Below are positions 53,143 through 62,672 of a stretch of 64,000 bases of DNA, piece by piece. Under the pieces are notes generated by a model. That model ran no database searches and had not been told where the DNA came from. It was given only the letters and a program-made list of their open reading frames with translations. Origin of the DNA: Sphingomonas folli (GTDB taxonomy: Bacteria > Pseudomonadota > Alphaproteobacteria > Sphingomonadales > Sphingomonadaceae); assembly GCF_019429525.1 (NCBI RefSeq), contig NZ_JAHXZL010000015.1, positions 1-64,000 of the forward strand. Reading direction: 5' to 3'. Both the position numbers and the translations under genes were made by a program. How positions within the stretch are numbered: position 1 is the first letter of the stretch; each line of letters starts with the position of its first letter.

Positions 53143-53186
53143 TCTATCCCTGTCTCACTAAGCGTCTCGAACGGCGTGCACGCGCG

Positions 53187-54230
53187 TCACCCGAGCAGGC
53201 GGGCGAGCGTCGCGGCGGTGAAATCCACCATGGGCACGACCCGCGCATAGTTCAACCGCGTCGGCCCGATCACCCCGACCACGCCGACCACGCGCCCGTC
53301 GTGCCCGCGGAACGGCTTCGCGATCACCGAGGATCCCGACAGAGCGAACAGCTTGTTCTCCGCGCCGATGAAGATCCGCGTCGCGTCGCCGGCGCGCGCC
53401 GAGTCGAGCAGCGCGGCGATCTCCTGCTTGCCCTCGAGATCGTCGAGCAGCCCGCGGACGCGCTCCAGGTCGGCGGTGGCGGCGTCGTCGAGCAGCCGCC
53501 CGTGGCCGCGCACGATCAGCACCGGGCGGCGCGCGCCGTCCTCGCTCCACACCGCCAGCCCGCGCTCCACCAGCGCGCGCGCGGCGGCGTCGAGCGCGCT
53601 GCGCCCGTCGGCCAGCTCGCGCTCGAGCCGCTGGCGCGCCTCGGCGAGCGTGAGGCCGCCCAGCGTCGCGGTCATGTAATTGCCCGCCTCGACCAGCGCC
53701 GACGGATCGAGCGCGGCGGGCAGGTCGATGACGCGATTCTCCACCGCACCGTCCTCGCCGACCAGCACCGCCAGCGCCTGGGCGGGGCCGAGCGGGACGA
53801 AGCCGATCGAGCGCAGCACCGCCTCGCGCTTGGGCACCATCACCAGCCCGGCGCAGGCCGACAGGCCCGAGAGCGCCGCGGTGGTGGCGGCGAGCGCCTC
53901 CTCGACCGGCCCGGCCGCGGCGGCGCGCGCCTCGATCTGCGCGCGCTCCTCGAGCGAGGGCTCGCGCGCCTGCATCATGCCGTCGACGAAGAGGCGGAGG
54001 CCGCGCTCGGTCGGCATCCGCCCCGCCGAGGTGTGCGGCGCCGCCAACAGCCCCGCCAGCTCGAGCTGCGCGAGCACGTTGCGGATCGACGCGGGCGAGA
54101 GGTTGAGCCCCGCCTGCGCCAGCGCCTTGGAGCCGACCGGCTGGCCGCTGTGGAGATAGCCGTCGACGACGCGGCGGAAGATGTCGCGCGCGCGGTCGGT
54201 CAGCTCGGCGATCGGGGGGGAGGGCGTCAC
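53187..54230 (-). CDS. hrcA: Heat-shock repressor HrcA
   Basis: The 347-aa repressor has the N-terminal winged helix (ELTDRARDIFRRVVDGYL, SPASIRNVLAQLELAGLL, PHTSAGRMPTERGLRLF) and the C-terminal GAF-like and dimer domains (GAVENRVIDLP, IGPTRLNYARVVPMVDF). I chose the GTG at 54230, which gives the family length; the longer frame upstream crosses repeats. HrcA normally binds CIRCE elements. I saw none upstream, but two direct repeats lie at 54304-54349. It is followed by grpE. Confidence 0.93.
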   Translation of the reverse strand: MTPSPPIAELTDRARDIFRRVVDGYLHSGQPVGSKALAQAGLNLSPASIRNVLAQLELAGLLAAPHTSAGRMPTERGLRLFVDGMMQAREPSLEERAQIEARAAAAGPVEEALAATTAALSGLSACAGLVMVPKREAVLRSIGFVPLGPAQALAVLVGEDGAVENRVIDLPAALDPSALVEAGNYMTATLGGLTLAEARQRLERELADGRSALDAAARALVERGLAVWSEDGARRPVLIVRGHGRLLDDAATADLERVRGLLDDLEGKQEIAALLDSARAGDATRIFIGAENKLFALSGSSVIAKPFRGHDGRVVGVVGVIGPTRLNYARVVPMVDFTAATLARLLG

Positions 54231-54303
54231 CGTCGCAATGTAGGCGGCGGCGCGCGCGGGCTCAACCGGGCGCGCGGCGGGTGGCGTCCGGGGCGCGAAT
54301 GTT

Positions 54304-54349
54304 GCGAATGTTGAGTCACTGGCGCGTGTCGGGGCGAACGTTGAGTCAC
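54304..54349. promoter_or_regulatory. Direct repeat upstream of hrcA
   Basis: GCGAATGTTGAGTCAC (54304-54319) and GCGAACGTTGAGTCAC (54334-54349) differ at one base and start 30 bases apart. On the hrcA strand each contains GTGACTCAAC. They include the GANTC methylation sequence. A regulatory role is a guess. Confidence 0.4.
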
Positions 54350-54540
54350 CCTTGCGGGGGCGGGCGACGAGAGCGGATGCCGAGGCGCCGGCGCGGGCGG
54401 CGGCGGATGTCGCGGGAGCGGTCACGCGTGCGGGATAGCAGGACGGGCGGGAGGTAGGACAGCGCGCGCCCCGCGCCGATCCTCCCCGGCACGGGGAGGG
54501 GGACCATGCGCAGCATGGTGGAGGGGGACTTCCGCGAGCG

Positions 54541-54915
54541 CCGCGCCGCGTGGCGAATCCCCTCCACCACCGCGCTGACGCGCGGCGGTCCCCCTCCCCG
54601 CCGAGCGGGGAGGATCCCTGCCGGCTGATCGAACGGCCTGCCCGGCTCCCGGCCAGCGGGTTCGAGCCGACGCGCGCCGCGCCGCGTGGCGAACCCCCTC
54701 CACCACCGCGCTGACTTGCGGCGGTCCCCCTCCCCGCCATGCGGGGAGGATCCCTGCCGGCCGATCGAACGGCCTGTCCGGCTTCAAGTCAGCGGGTTCG
54801 AGCCGACGCGCGCCGCGCGGCGCGGCGAGCCCCCTCCATCACCGGCCCGCGGGGAGGATCTCGGCCCGTCAGTCGAACAGCCCGTCCTGGCTCCCCGCCG
54901 GGGGGTTCAACCCGA
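54541..54915. repeat. 136-bp tandem repeat that runs into the ruvB 3' end
   Basis: Unit 1 starts at 54541 (CCGCGCCGCGTGGCGAA), unit 2 at 54677 and unit 3 at 54813, a 136-base period. Units 1 and 2 are nearly identical. Unit 3 lacks about 36 bases in its middle and overlaps the last codons of ruvB (GLNPP, then SQDGLFD). The first two units contain degenerate copies of that coding end without its stop codon. An inverted partial copy of the CCTCCCCG arm lies at about 54479-54526. Confidence 0.75.
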
Positions 54916-55891
54916 GGTGCTTCCACCCGCCGGCGTTGAGCACGCGCCCGCGCGCGGTGCGCGCCACCAGCCCGAGCTGGATCAGATAGGGCTCGATCAC
55001 TTCCTCGATCGTATCGCGCGGCTCGCTCAGCCCGGCGGCCAGCGTCTCTACCCCGACCGGACCGCCGCGGTACACGTCCGCGATCATCGTGAGGTAGCGC
55101 CGGTCCATCGCGTCCAGGCCGAGCGAGTCCACCTCGAGCCGGTTGAGCGCGCGGTCGGCCACGCCCGAATCAACCGTCGTCGCGCCCGCGACATTGGCGA
55201 AGTCGCGCACGCGCCGCAGCAGCCGCCCCGCGATCCGCGGCGTGCCGCGCGCGCGCCGCGCGATCTCGGCGGCGCCGTCGGGGGCGATGCCGAGGTCGAG
55301 CAGCCCCGCCGCGCGCGCCACCACGCGGGTCAGCTCCTCCACGGAGTAGAATTGCAGCCGCACCGGGATGCCGAACCGGTCGCGCAGCGGCGTGGTGAGC
55401 AGCCCCTGCCGCGTCGTCGCGCCCACCAGCGTGAAGCGCGGCAGGTCGATCCGCACCGAGCGCGCCGACGGCCCCTCGCCGATCATCAGGTCGAGCGCGC
55501 GGTCCTCCATCGCGGGGTAGAGCACCTCCTCGACCGCGGGCTGGAGCCGGTGGATCTCGTCGATGAACAGCACGTCGCCGTCCTCGAGGTTGGTGAGCAG
55601 CGCGGCGAGGTCGCCCGACTTGGCGATCACCGGCCCCGAGGTGGCGCGGAAGCCCACCCCCATCTCGCGCGCGATGATCTGCGCCAGCGTGGTCTTGCCG
55701 AGCCCGGGCGGGCCGAAGAACAGGACGTGGTCGAGCGCGTCGCCGCGCGAGCGTGCCGCGTCGATGAAGACGCGCAGGTTCTCGCGCGCGGCCTTCTGGC
55801 CGACGAAATCGTCGAGCGTCTTGGGGCGCAGCGCGGCGTCGACGTCCTCGACGCGGCGCGTGGATGAGATCAGGCGGTCGGCGTCGGTCAC
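54869..55891 (-). CDS. ruvB: Holliday junction helicase RuvB
   Basis: The 340-aa AAA+ motor drives branch migration with RuvA. It has TLDDFVGQKAARENLRVFI, Walker A FGPPGLGKTTLAQ, Walker B VLFIDEIHRL, sensor 1 LVGATTRQGLLTTPLRDRFG (with Arg finger) and a C-terminal winged helix (GGPVGVETLAAGLSEPRDTIE, PYLIQLGLVARTARGR). The length is normal. The 3' end sits at the edge of a tandem repeat array (54541-54915), but the reading frame is intact. Confidence 0.96.
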   Translation of the reverse strand: MTDADRLISSTRRVEDVDAALRPKTLDDFVGQKAARENLRVFIDAARSRGDALDHVLFFGPPGLGKTTLAQIIAREMGVGFRATSGPVIAKSGDLAALLTNLEDGDVLFIDEIHRLQPAVEEVLYPAMEDRALDLMIGEGPSARSVRIDLPRFTLVGATTRQGLLTTPLRDRFGIPVRLQFYSVEELTRVVARAAGLLDLGIAPDGAAEIARRARGTPRIAGRLLRRVRDFANVAGATTVDSGVADRALNRLEVDSLGLDAMDRRYLTMIADVYRGGPVGVETLAAGLSEPRDTIEEVIEPYLIQLGLVARTARGRVLNAGGWKHLGLNPPAGSQDGLFD

Positions 55892-55981
55892 GCTTCGTTC
55901 CGTAGCGCGCGCCGGCGCGCGGGCAAAGCCCCGGTGGGTGTCTCAGGGCCGTCGTCGTGGGCACGCCACCTGCCCCATGTT

Positions 55982-56146
55982 CGTCATCCCCGCGCAGGCG
56001 GGGACCCAGACGCGCGGAGCCGGCGGCAGGAGCGCGACGACCGCGGGATCGTCTATCCTTCCGACGCTGAGACACGGCCGCGGCTCAGGTCAGGGAGAGC
56101 GCCGCGGCGTCAGCGCGTCTGGATCCCCGCCTGCGCGGGGATGACG
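55982..56146. repeat. REP-like inverted repeat pair
   Basis: A 32-base element (55982-56013; core TCCCCGCGCAGGCGGGGA) recurs inverted at 56115-56146 with 31 of 32 positions matching, separated by 101 bases. The arms are themselves palindromic. Elements with this core are common in sphingomonads and xanthomonads as extragenic repeats. It lies in the spacer between ruvB and a hypothetical gene. Confidence 0.8.
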
Positions 56147-56240
56147 GGGGAGGGAATGGCGGGGGAGGGAATGGCGTGATCGTATCGACCCAGACGCAGG
56201 GCCGTCACCCGTACCCGACGGTGCCAGCACCCCGCGGCGC

Positions 56241-56609
56241 TCACGCCAGCCGGTCGACCACCATCCCGCTGCTGCCCGGCGCGGGGCTGCCGTAGGTGGT
56301 GCCGCCGCCGAGGCTGGCGCGCAATTTGTCGAGCACGCGATCGAACTGGTCGAGCTGCGCGCCGGCACGACGGATCAGGCTGCCGGTCGAGACGGTCGTG
56401 TCGCTCTCGCCGAAGAAGTCCTTGAGCGAGGCGCCCGCGGCCGCGCTGAGCGCGCCGCCCGTCACCTGCGAGTCGACCCGCGCGCCGATCGTGCGATCCT
56501 GCGCCGGCGCCGCGGCGGGCGCGGCCGCCGCCGGCGTCGCCGCGCGCGCCGCCGGCGCGGCCGCGGGGGCCAGCGACGAGGAGGACAGCAGCGGCGTCAA
56601 TGCGGTCAC
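56241..56609 (-). CDS. Hypothetical Ala-rich protein
   Basis: The 122-aa protein starts with an Ala/Pro-rich low-complexity region (residues 10-40), then has VDSQVTGGALSAAAGASLKDF, RRAGAQLDQFDRVLDKLRASL and a Gly/Ser end. It is probably helical and cytosolic. No family is recognised. Codon use matches neighbouring core genes. Confidence 0.55.
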   Translation of the reverse strand: MTALTPLLSSSSLAPAAAPAARAATPAAAAPAAAPAQDRTIGARVDSQVTGGALSAAAGASLKDFFGESDTTVSTGSLIRRAGAQLDQFDRVLDKLRASLGGGTTYGSPAPGSSGMVVDRLA

Positions 56610-56737
56610 GGAGAACTCCCGGCGCCGCCGTCGGCGCCTTCGGCCAAAGGATTAGGCCGACAATGGTTGCTCAAAGGTGACCGGCTCGCCGCCCGCCCGA
56701 CTCATTCCGTCGCAGAACCGGCGAAAATACAGCGTCA

Positions 56738-57403
56738 TCAGCGAGTTGCGTTATATTTCAGCTGATCCGGCGTGAGCTGGAAGCCGACCAGCGCCTCGAA
56801 GCTGGCCGAGGCCACCGCGGTGCGCACCTGCGGGTCGGCGAGCGGGTCGAGCGCGGCGTCCTCGTCGCCCGCCTTGCGCTTCTTGGTCAGCCGGTCGCGC
56901 ACCTCGGACGGCAGCGTCGCCGCCGAGCGTGCCACCGCGCTGGTCGCCTCGCCCGTCGCGGTGGCGACCGGCTGGCCCGCGTCGAAGTGGAGCGCGACCT
57001 GGCCGAGGCGCTTGGCCACCACCGAGCTGCCGCCGCGCGTGATCGCGATGAAATAGGGCAGCGTCACGTCGCGCGGCGCGTCGGCGCGGACGCGACGCGC
57101 GCGCACGTCGAAGGTGACGCGCGTGATCACGTCGCTGCCCTGGTCGTCGCAGGTCGAGCGCACGTTGCTGATCGTCGCCACCGTGTCGATCGCGCTGGCG
57201 GTGCGGCTGGCCGGCGGGTCGAACAAGGTGACGTCGCCCGTGCCCGCGGGCACCGCCACGGTCGGGCAGACCGATCGCACCGCGGTGATGCCCGCGCCGC
57301 CGCGCGAGACGTCGATCTCGCCGGTGCGCGCGCAGCCCGCCGCGAGCAGGAGGATCAGCGCGGCGGCGAGCGGGCGGTAGGAAGTCACGCGGGCAGGGTT
57401 CAC
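56738..57403 (-). CDS. Exported lipoprotein, unknown function
   Basis: The 221-aa protein has a lipoprotein signal (LAAALILLLAAGC, Cys at about residue 24) and a beta-rich mature part with two further Cys (VCPTVAVP, STCDDQ) that may pair. It ends QLTPDQLKYNATR. The pattern is common in sphingomonads, but the role is unknown. The ispH gene is divergent, about 115 bases away. Confidence 0.7.
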   Translation of the reverse strand: MNPARVTSYRPLAAALILLLAAGCARTGEIDVSRGGAGITAVRSVCPTVAVPAGTGDVTLFDPPASRTASAIDTVATISNVRSTCDDQGSDVITRVTFDVRARRVRADAPRDVTLPYFIAITRGGSSVVAKRLGQVALHFDAGQPVATATGEATSAVARSAATLPSEVRDRLTKKRKAGDEDAALDPLADPQVRTAVASASFEALVGFQLTPDQLKYNATR

Positions 57404-57519
57404 AGGGCAATCCCGACAATCAGCACATGCGACAACGGGGCCGCGCGAACGGCCCCGGTCACGCCCGCAGCATAGGAACCGACTATCGCCGGAGCAAGCA
57501 TTGGCGTAGACGCGGGCGC

Positions 57520-58485
57520 ATGGCCGAACCCGTTCCCGCCCGCCGCCCGCTCGAGCTGCTGATCGCCGCGCCGCGCGGCTTCTGCGCCGGCGTCGACCGC
57601 GCGATCCGCATCGTCGAGCTGGCGATCGAGAAGCACGGCGCGCCCGTCTACGTCCGCCACGAGATCGTCCACAACAAGTTCGTGGTCGACTCGCTCAAGG
57701 CCAAGGGCGCGGTGTTCGTCGAGGAGCTGGACGAGGTGCCCGACGGCGCGCCCGTCGTCTTCTCGGCGCACGGCGTGCCCAAGTCGGTGCCCGCGGCGGC
57801 GCAAGATCGCGGGCTCGACTATCTCGACGCCACCTGCCCGCTGGTCTCCAAGGTCCACCGCCAGGCCGAGCGGCTGGTCGCGGCGGGGCGGCACATCCTG
57901 TTCATCGGCCACGCCGGCCACCCCGAGGTGATCGGCACCTTCGGCCAGGTCCCCGCCGGCGCGATGACGCTGATCGAGACGGTGGAGGACGTCGCGCGGC
58001 TGGCGCCGGGCGATCCCGCCAACCTCGCCTTCCTCACCCAGACGACCCTGTCGGTCGACGACACCGCCGCGGTGGTCGCCGCGCTGCACGCGCGTTTCCC
58101 CGCGATCCAGGCGCCGCACGGCGAGGACATCTGCTACGCCACCTCGAACCGCCAGGCGGCGGTGAAGGCGATCGCCGGGGCGTGCGACGCGGTGCTGGTG
58201 ATCGGCGCGCCCAACTCGTCCAACTCGCTGCGGCTGGTGGAGGTGGCGGAGCGCCACGGCATCCGCTCGGCGCTGATCCAGCGCGCCGCCGAGCTCGACT
58301 GGGCCTTCCTCGACGGCGTGGGCACGCTGGGGGTCACCGCGGGTGCCTCGGCGCCCGAGCTGCTGGTGCGCGAGCTGGTCGACCTGCTCTCGACCCGCTT
58401 CGACGTGACCGAGCGCGAGGAAGAGACCACGCGCGAGACGATCGCCTTCAAGCTGCCGCGCGGGCTGGAGGCGGAGGCGGCGTAG
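57520..58485 (+). CDS. ispH: 4-hydroxy-3-methylbut-2-enyl diphosphate reductase
   Basis: The 321-aa iron-sulfur enzyme makes IPP and DMAPP in the last step of the MEP isoprenoid pathway. It has the three cluster Cys in RGFCAGVDRAI, DATCPLVSKVH and GEDICYATSNRQ, plus VYVRHEIVHN and VFSAHGVP. The start is the ATG at 57520; the frame before it is not conserved. The length is normal. Confidence 0.96.
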   Translation: MAEPVPARRPLELLIAAPRGFCAGVDRAIRIVELAIEKHGAPVYVRHEIVHNKFVVDSLKAKGAVFVEELDEVPDGAPVVFSAHGVPKSVPAAAQDRGLDYLDATCPLVSKVHRQAERLVAAGRHILFIGHAGHPEVIGTFGQVPAGAMTLIETVEDVARLAPGDPANLAFLTQTTLSVDDTAAVVAALHARFPAIQAPHGEDICYATSNRQAAVKAIAGACDAVLVIGAPNSSNSLRLVEVAERHGIRSALIQRAAELDWAFLDGVGTLGVTAGASAPELLVRELVDLLSTRFDVTEREEETTRETIAFKLPRGLEAEAA

Positions 58486-58691
58486 CGGATCGGGGTGGAG
58501 CCCAGCTCATCCTCCCCTGGAAGGGAAGGATCGCTGATGGGGCCAATGAGCCGATACGGTCCGGTTCGGACGCCCCGCGGCGGCGGGGACACACTTCGCC
58601 CTTTCGCTCAGCCCGGACTTGACCCGGCATCCCCTCTTCCGCGAACGAGCCCCCCGCGGGCGCTCGGACGGCCGCCACGAGGGGGCGACAA

Positions 58692-59645
58692 GTGGCAGTC
58701 TACACGCAGGTATCCGCCGAGGCGCTCGCCGCCTTCCTCGCGCGCTACGACGCCGGCGCCCTGGTCTCGGCCAAGGGCATCGCCGAGGGCGTGGAGAATT
58801 CCAACTATCTCGTCGACACCACCGAGGCGCGCTTCATCCTCACGCTCTACGAGAAGCGTGTCGCCGCCGACGATCTCCCGTTCTTCCTCGCGCTGCTCGA
58901 CCATCTCGCCGCCCGCGGCCTGCCGGTGCCGCCCGCCGTCGCCGACCGCGACGGCGTCGCGATCCAGCGGCTCGCTGAGCGGCCCGCCTGCCTGATCCGC
59001 TTCCTCCCCGGCGTGTCGGTGTCGCACCCCACGCCGGCGCAGGCGCGCGCCGCCGCGCGCGCGCTGGGCGAGATGCACGTCGCGCTCGCCGACTTCGCAC
59101 CGACCCGCGCGAACTCGATGGGCGTGGCGACCTGGCGCCCGCTGCTCGACCGCTGCGGGCAGGACATGAACACGATCCAACCCGGCCTGTTCGACCGCGT
59201 CGCGCGCGCGCTCGACGGCATCGAGCGCGACTGGCCGCGCGACCTGCCGAGCGGCGCGATCCACGCCGACCTCTTCCCCGACAACGTGCTGATGCTCGGC
59301 GACGCGGTCACCGGCCTGATCGACTTCTACTTCGCCTGCACCGACCTCACCGCCTATGACCTGGCGGTGATGCACTCGGCCTGGGCCTTCGATGCCGCCG
59401 GCGCGCCGGCCGATCCGGCGGTGGGCGCGGCGCTGCTCGCGGGCTATGCCGAGGCCGCGCCGCTCGCCGCCGCCGAGCGCGCCGCGCTGCCGCTGCTCGC
59501 GCGCGGCGCCTGCGTCCGCTTTCTGCTGAGCCGCGCGTGGGACTGGCTGCACACGCCCGCCGACGCGCTGGTGACGCGCAAGGACCCGCTCGCCTACCTC
59601 CACCGCCTCGCCTGGTACGAGGCCCATCCGGACTGTTTTTCATGA
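58692..59645 (+). CDS. thrB: Homoserine kinase
   Basis: The 317-aa enzyme phosphorylates L-homoserine. It is of the aminoglycoside-phosphotransferase-fold type used by alphaproteobacteria: KGIAEGVENSNYLVDTTE, FILTLYEKR, the catalytic loop AIHADLFPDNVLM and DFYFACTDLTAYDLAV. The start is a GTG at 58692. The stop overlaps the rnhA start (ATGA), so the two are co-translated, as is common in this group. Confidence 0.92.
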   Translation: MAVYTQVSAEALAAFLARYDAGALVSAKGIAEGVENSNYLVDTTEARFILTLYEKRVAADDLPFFLALLDHLAARGLPVPPAVADRDGVAIQRLAERPACLIRFLPGVSVSHPTPAQARAAARALGEMHVALADFAPTRANSMGVATWRPLLDRCGQDMNTIQPGLFDRVARALDGIERDWPRDLPSGAIHADLFPDNVLMLGDAVTGLIDFYFACTDLTAYDLAVMHSAWAFDAAGAPADPAVGAALLAGYAEAAPLAAAERAALPLLARGACVRFLLSRAWDWLHTPADALVTRKDPLAYLHRLAWYEAHPDCFS

Positions 59646-60100
59646 CCGAACTCACCCTCGTCGAGATGTTCACCGACGGCGCCTGCAAGGGCAATCCCGG
59701 CCCCGGCGGCTGGGGCGTGGTGATCCGCAGCGGCGCGCACGAGAAGGAGCTCTCCGGCGGCGACGCGGTCACCACCAACAACCGCATGGAGCTGACCGCC
59801 GCGATCGAGGGATTGAACGCGCTGACCCGCCCGTGCCGCGTCAAGCTGATGACCGACAGCCGCTACGTCATGGACGGGCTGACCAAATGGATCCACGGCT
59901 GGCGCAAGAACGGCTGGAAGACCGCCGACAAGAAGCCGGTGAAGAACGCCGAGCTGTGGCAGGCTTTGCTCGCCGCGGCCGAGCCGCACCGCGTCGAGTG
60001 GGAATGGGTCAAGGGCCACGCCGGCCACCCCGAGAACGAGCGCGCCGATCGGCTCGCCAGCGACGCCGCGGTGGCGGCGGGCCGCGCCGCGCGGGGGTGA
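59642..60100 (+). CDS. rnhA: Ribonuclease HI
   Basis: The 152-aa enzyme cuts RNA in RNA:DNA hybrids. The four catalytic acids are visible: Asp in MFTDGACKGNPGPGGWG, Glu in NNRMELTAAIEGL, Asp in LMTDSRYVMDG, and Asp in HPENERADRLA. The His in WVKGHAGHPEN is also present. The start is the ATG at 59642, overlapping thrB. The size is normal. Confidence 0.95.
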   Translation: MTELTLVEMFTDGACKGNPGPGGWGVVIRSGAHEKELSGGDAVTTNNRMELTAAIEGLNALTRPCRVKLMTDSRYVMDGLTKWIHGWRKNGWKTADKKPVKNAELWQALLAAAEPHRVEWEWVKGHAGHPENERADRLASDAAVAAGRAARG

Positions 60101-60488
60101 CGGCAGGCGGGGGTGACGGCGGGCGGAGGTGACGGCAGCAGGGCGAGGTCTCGACGGTCGCGTGTCCTCCGCTGGCAGGATCTCCTCCGCGCCATCGTCG
60201 CCCACCCCCGTCGCCAGGCGTCTTCCAGCGTGGGCGGGAGCACGCGATGGATCAGCGGAGGACGCCGGCGAGGGGCGGATGCGCCTGCCGCCGACACCGC
60301 CGGGCGCCGCACCGCCGCGCCCGCCCGACCGATTGCGGCTATCTTTTCGCGCGCCGCCGCCCTATCGCGTCCCGGCGACGTCGTATGCGACGGATCTCGG
60401 GCCGCTCCGCCCCATATCCCTTTCAAGCTAAACGAAGCCGGGCTGTCCCCTCGCGGCAGGCCCGTCACCTGGGATGAAGGACGCCCCC
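60101..60488. other. Spacer before the cold-shock gene
   Basis: No gene is supported in this GC-rich spacer. It should contain the cold-shock gene promoter and 5' leader. The direct repeat GCGGGGGTGAC / GCGGAGGTGAC just past rnhA is a simple-sequence effect. Confidence 0.4.
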
Positions 60489-60695
60489 ATGATCACCGGC
60501 ACCGTCAAATTCTTCAACGCCGACAAGGGCTATGGCTTCATCGCGCCGGAGGACGGCAGCGGCGACGCGTTCGTCCACATCAGCGCGGTCGAGCGCGCCG
60601 GCCTGCGCACGCTCGATAAGGACCAGCGGCTCACCTACGAGCTGGAGACCGACCGGCGCGGCAAGACGTCGGCCGTCAACCTCCAGACGGCCTGA
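60489..60695 (+). CDS. Cold-shock domain protein
   Basis: The 68-aa RNA-binding protein is a single OB-fold with RNP1 KGYGFIAPED and RNP2 VFVHISAVE-like DAFVHISAVERAG. It starts MITGTVKFFNADKG. The ATG at 60489 has AAGGA before it and gives the usual length; an ATG at 60474 is also in frame. Proteins of this type bind single-stranded nucleic acids and act as RNA chaperones. Confidence 0.95.
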   Translation: MITGTVKFFNADKGYGFIAPEDGSGDAFVHISAVERAGLRTLDKDQRLTYELETDRRGKTSAVNLQTA

Positions 60696-60702
60696 GCCGC
60701 GC

Positions 60703-61413
60703 ATGGCGGTGGCCGAGGCGGCCCTCAGCACGCGTGACGTCGGCGCGGACGGCCCCTGGGGCGTGCTCGTCGACACCGCGGACCTTCCCGACGGGGGGCA
60801 ACTCCATCTTCGCCGCCACGAACAGGATTACGAGATCCTGTTCGGCGACGAGCAGCTGATGGGCAGCTGGGCGGTCCGCTCGGAGGAGGCGCTCGCCACG
60901 CTGGCGCTGCGCCGGCTGGGCGCCGCGCCGCGCGTGCTGATCGGCGGGCTCGGCATGGGCTTCACGCTGGCGGCGGCGCGCGCCGCGCTGCCCGCCGACG
61001 CGACGATCGTGGTCGCGGAGCTCGTGCCCGAGGTGGTCGCCTGGGCGACCGGACCGCTGCGCCATATCCACGGCGAGTCGCTCGCGGACCACCGCGTGTC
61101 GCTCATCGTCGGCGACGTGCACGACGTCATCGCGGCGCAGGAGGCGCGCTTCGACGCGATCCTGCTCGACGTCGACAACGGCCCCGAGGGCCTGATCCAT
61201 CTCGCCAACGAGCGGCTCTACTGCGGCTGGGGGCTGCGCGCCGCGCGCGCCGCGCTCCGGCCGGGCGGCACGCTGGCGGTGTGGTCGGCCTTCGCCGACG
61301 CCGACTTCACCGATCGGCTGCGGGCCGCCGGCTTCGCGGTCGACCTCGCCACCGTCGACCCCGACGGTCGCGGCGAGGCGCCGCCGCACACCATCTGGCT
61401 CGCCACGCGCTGA
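60703..61413 (+). CDS. Spermidine-synthase-like methyltransferase-fold protein
   Basis: The 236-aa protein has a Rossmann methyltransferase-like fold: VLIGGLGMGFTLAAARAAL as the nucleotide-binding loop, VVAELVPEVVAW, and ILLDVDNGPEGL. It resembles the spermine/spermidine synthase superfamily but lacks a clear polyamine site, so the reaction is unknown. It starts eight bases after the cold-shock gene stop and may be co-transcribed. Confidence 0.8.
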   Translation: MAVAEAALSTRDVGADGPWGVLVDTADLPDGGQLHLRRHEQDYEILFGDEQLMGSWAVRSEEALATLALRRLGAAPRVLIGGLGMGFTLAAARAALPADATIVVAELVPEVVAWATGPLRHIHGESLADHRVSLIVGDVHDVIAAQEARFDAILLDVDNGPEGLIHLANERLYCGWGLRAARAALRPGGTLAVWSAFADADFTDRLRAAGFAVDLATVDPDGRGEAPPHTIWLATR

Positions 61414-61557
61414 CCGCGAGCGCGCGCGTCCGGCCGTTCGCCACCCGCCGCTGATCGCAAGCCGATTGACGCGCCGGTCGGAAGGCGCGAGCCGCGCCAG
61501 ATCCTTGTGGCCCCCTGTTGGCAGCGCGCCGCTGACATCATCGAGAGAGCGTTGGTT

Positions 61558-62601
61558 GTGCGTCTAACATCGATCCTCGGGCTCCGCTCGCACGACATCG
61601 CGATCGACCTCGGCACCGTCAACACGCTGGTGCACGTCGCCGGGCGCGGCATCGTCATCGACGAGCCCTCGGTCGTGGCGGTGGAGGAGCGCGACGGCGT
61701 GACGCGCGTGCTCGCGGTCGGCGCCGACGCCAAGCTGATGATGGGCAAGACGCCCGAGCATATCCGCACGATCCGCCCGCTGCGCGACGGCGTGATCGCC
61801 GACCTCGACGTCGCCGAGCAGATGATCAAGCACTTCATCGACAAGGTGCACGGCGGGCAGAGCCGCTTCCAGCGCCGGCCGCGGATGGTGATCTCGATCC
61901 CGACCGGCTCGACCCAGGTCGAGCGCCGCGCGATCCGCCAGGCGGCGCTGAGCGCGGGCGCCTCCGAGGTGCGGCTGATCGAGGAGGCGCTCGCCGCCGC
62001 GCTCGGCGCCGGGCTGCCGATCACCGCGCCGACGGGGTCGATGGTCGTCGACATCGGCGGCGGCACCACCGAGGTGGCGGTGCTCTCGCTCAGCGGCCTG
62101 GCCTATAGCAGCTCGGTCCGAGTCGGCGGCGACAAGCTGGACGACGCGATCGCCTCGCACGTGCGCCGCCGCCACAATCTCATGATCGGCGAGGCGACCG
62201 CCGAGCGGATCAAGCTGACGATCGGCTCCGCCAGCCGCCCGTCCACCGAGGCCGACCGGGCGATGCGGGTGAAGGGGCGCGACCTCGTCAACGGCATCCC
62301 CAAGGAGATCAGCATCACCGAGGGCGAGATCGCCGACGCGCTCGCCGACCTGGTCGGCCAGATCGTCGAGGCGGTGCTGCGCACGCTCAGCCATATCAAG
62401 CCCGAGCTCGCCGCCGACGTGGTCGAGCAGGGCATCGTCATGACCGGCGGCGGCGCGATGCTGGCCCGGCTCGACGAGGTGCTCAGCGCCGCGACGGGGC
62501 TGCCGGTGGTGGTGGCCGACTCGCCGCTGCTGTGCGTCGCGGTCGGCGCGGGCCTCGCGCTCGAGGACCCGCTCCTGCGCGACGCGCTGTCGCAGGGATA
62601 A
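61558..62601 (+). CDS. mreB: Rod-shape protein MreB
   Basis: The 347-aa actin-like ATPase organises cell-wall elongation. It has the phosphate loops IAIDLGTVNTLVHVAG and MVVDIGGGTTEVAVLSLSG, the connecting IRPLRDGVIADLDVAEQMI and the adenosine loop VMTGGGAMLARLDEVLS. I chose the GTG at 61558, with a purine-rich GAGAGAG before it, because the family length fits. mreC and mreD are not next to it here. Confidence 0.93.
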   Translation: MRLTSILGLRSHDIAIDLGTVNTLVHVAGRGIVIDEPSVVAVEERDGVTRVLAVGADAKLMMGKTPEHIRTIRPLRDGVIADLDVAEQMIKHFIDKVHGGQSRFQRRPRMVISIPTGSTQVERRAIRQAALSAGASEVRLIEEALAAALGAGLPITAPTGSMVVDIGGGTTEVAVLSLSGLAYSSSVRVGGDKLDDAIASHVRRRHNLMIGEATAERIKLTIGSASRPSTEADRAMRVKGRDLVNGIPKEISITEGEIADALADLVGQIVEAVLRTLSHIKPELAADVVEQGIVMTGGGAMLARLDEVLSAATGLPVVVADSPLLCVAVGAGLALEDPLLRDALSQG

Positions 62602-62672
62602 GGAGGGGTGACCCGGTCGGCGTTGGTCGTGACACTCGCTGTCGGCGACACCCCTCCGACGCGCTGCGCACA

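Noticed and set aside
54231..54540. CIRCE element before hrcA
   Set aside because: I looked for TTAGCACTC-N9-GAGTGCTAA and saw no match; only the direct repeat at 54304-54349 was found.
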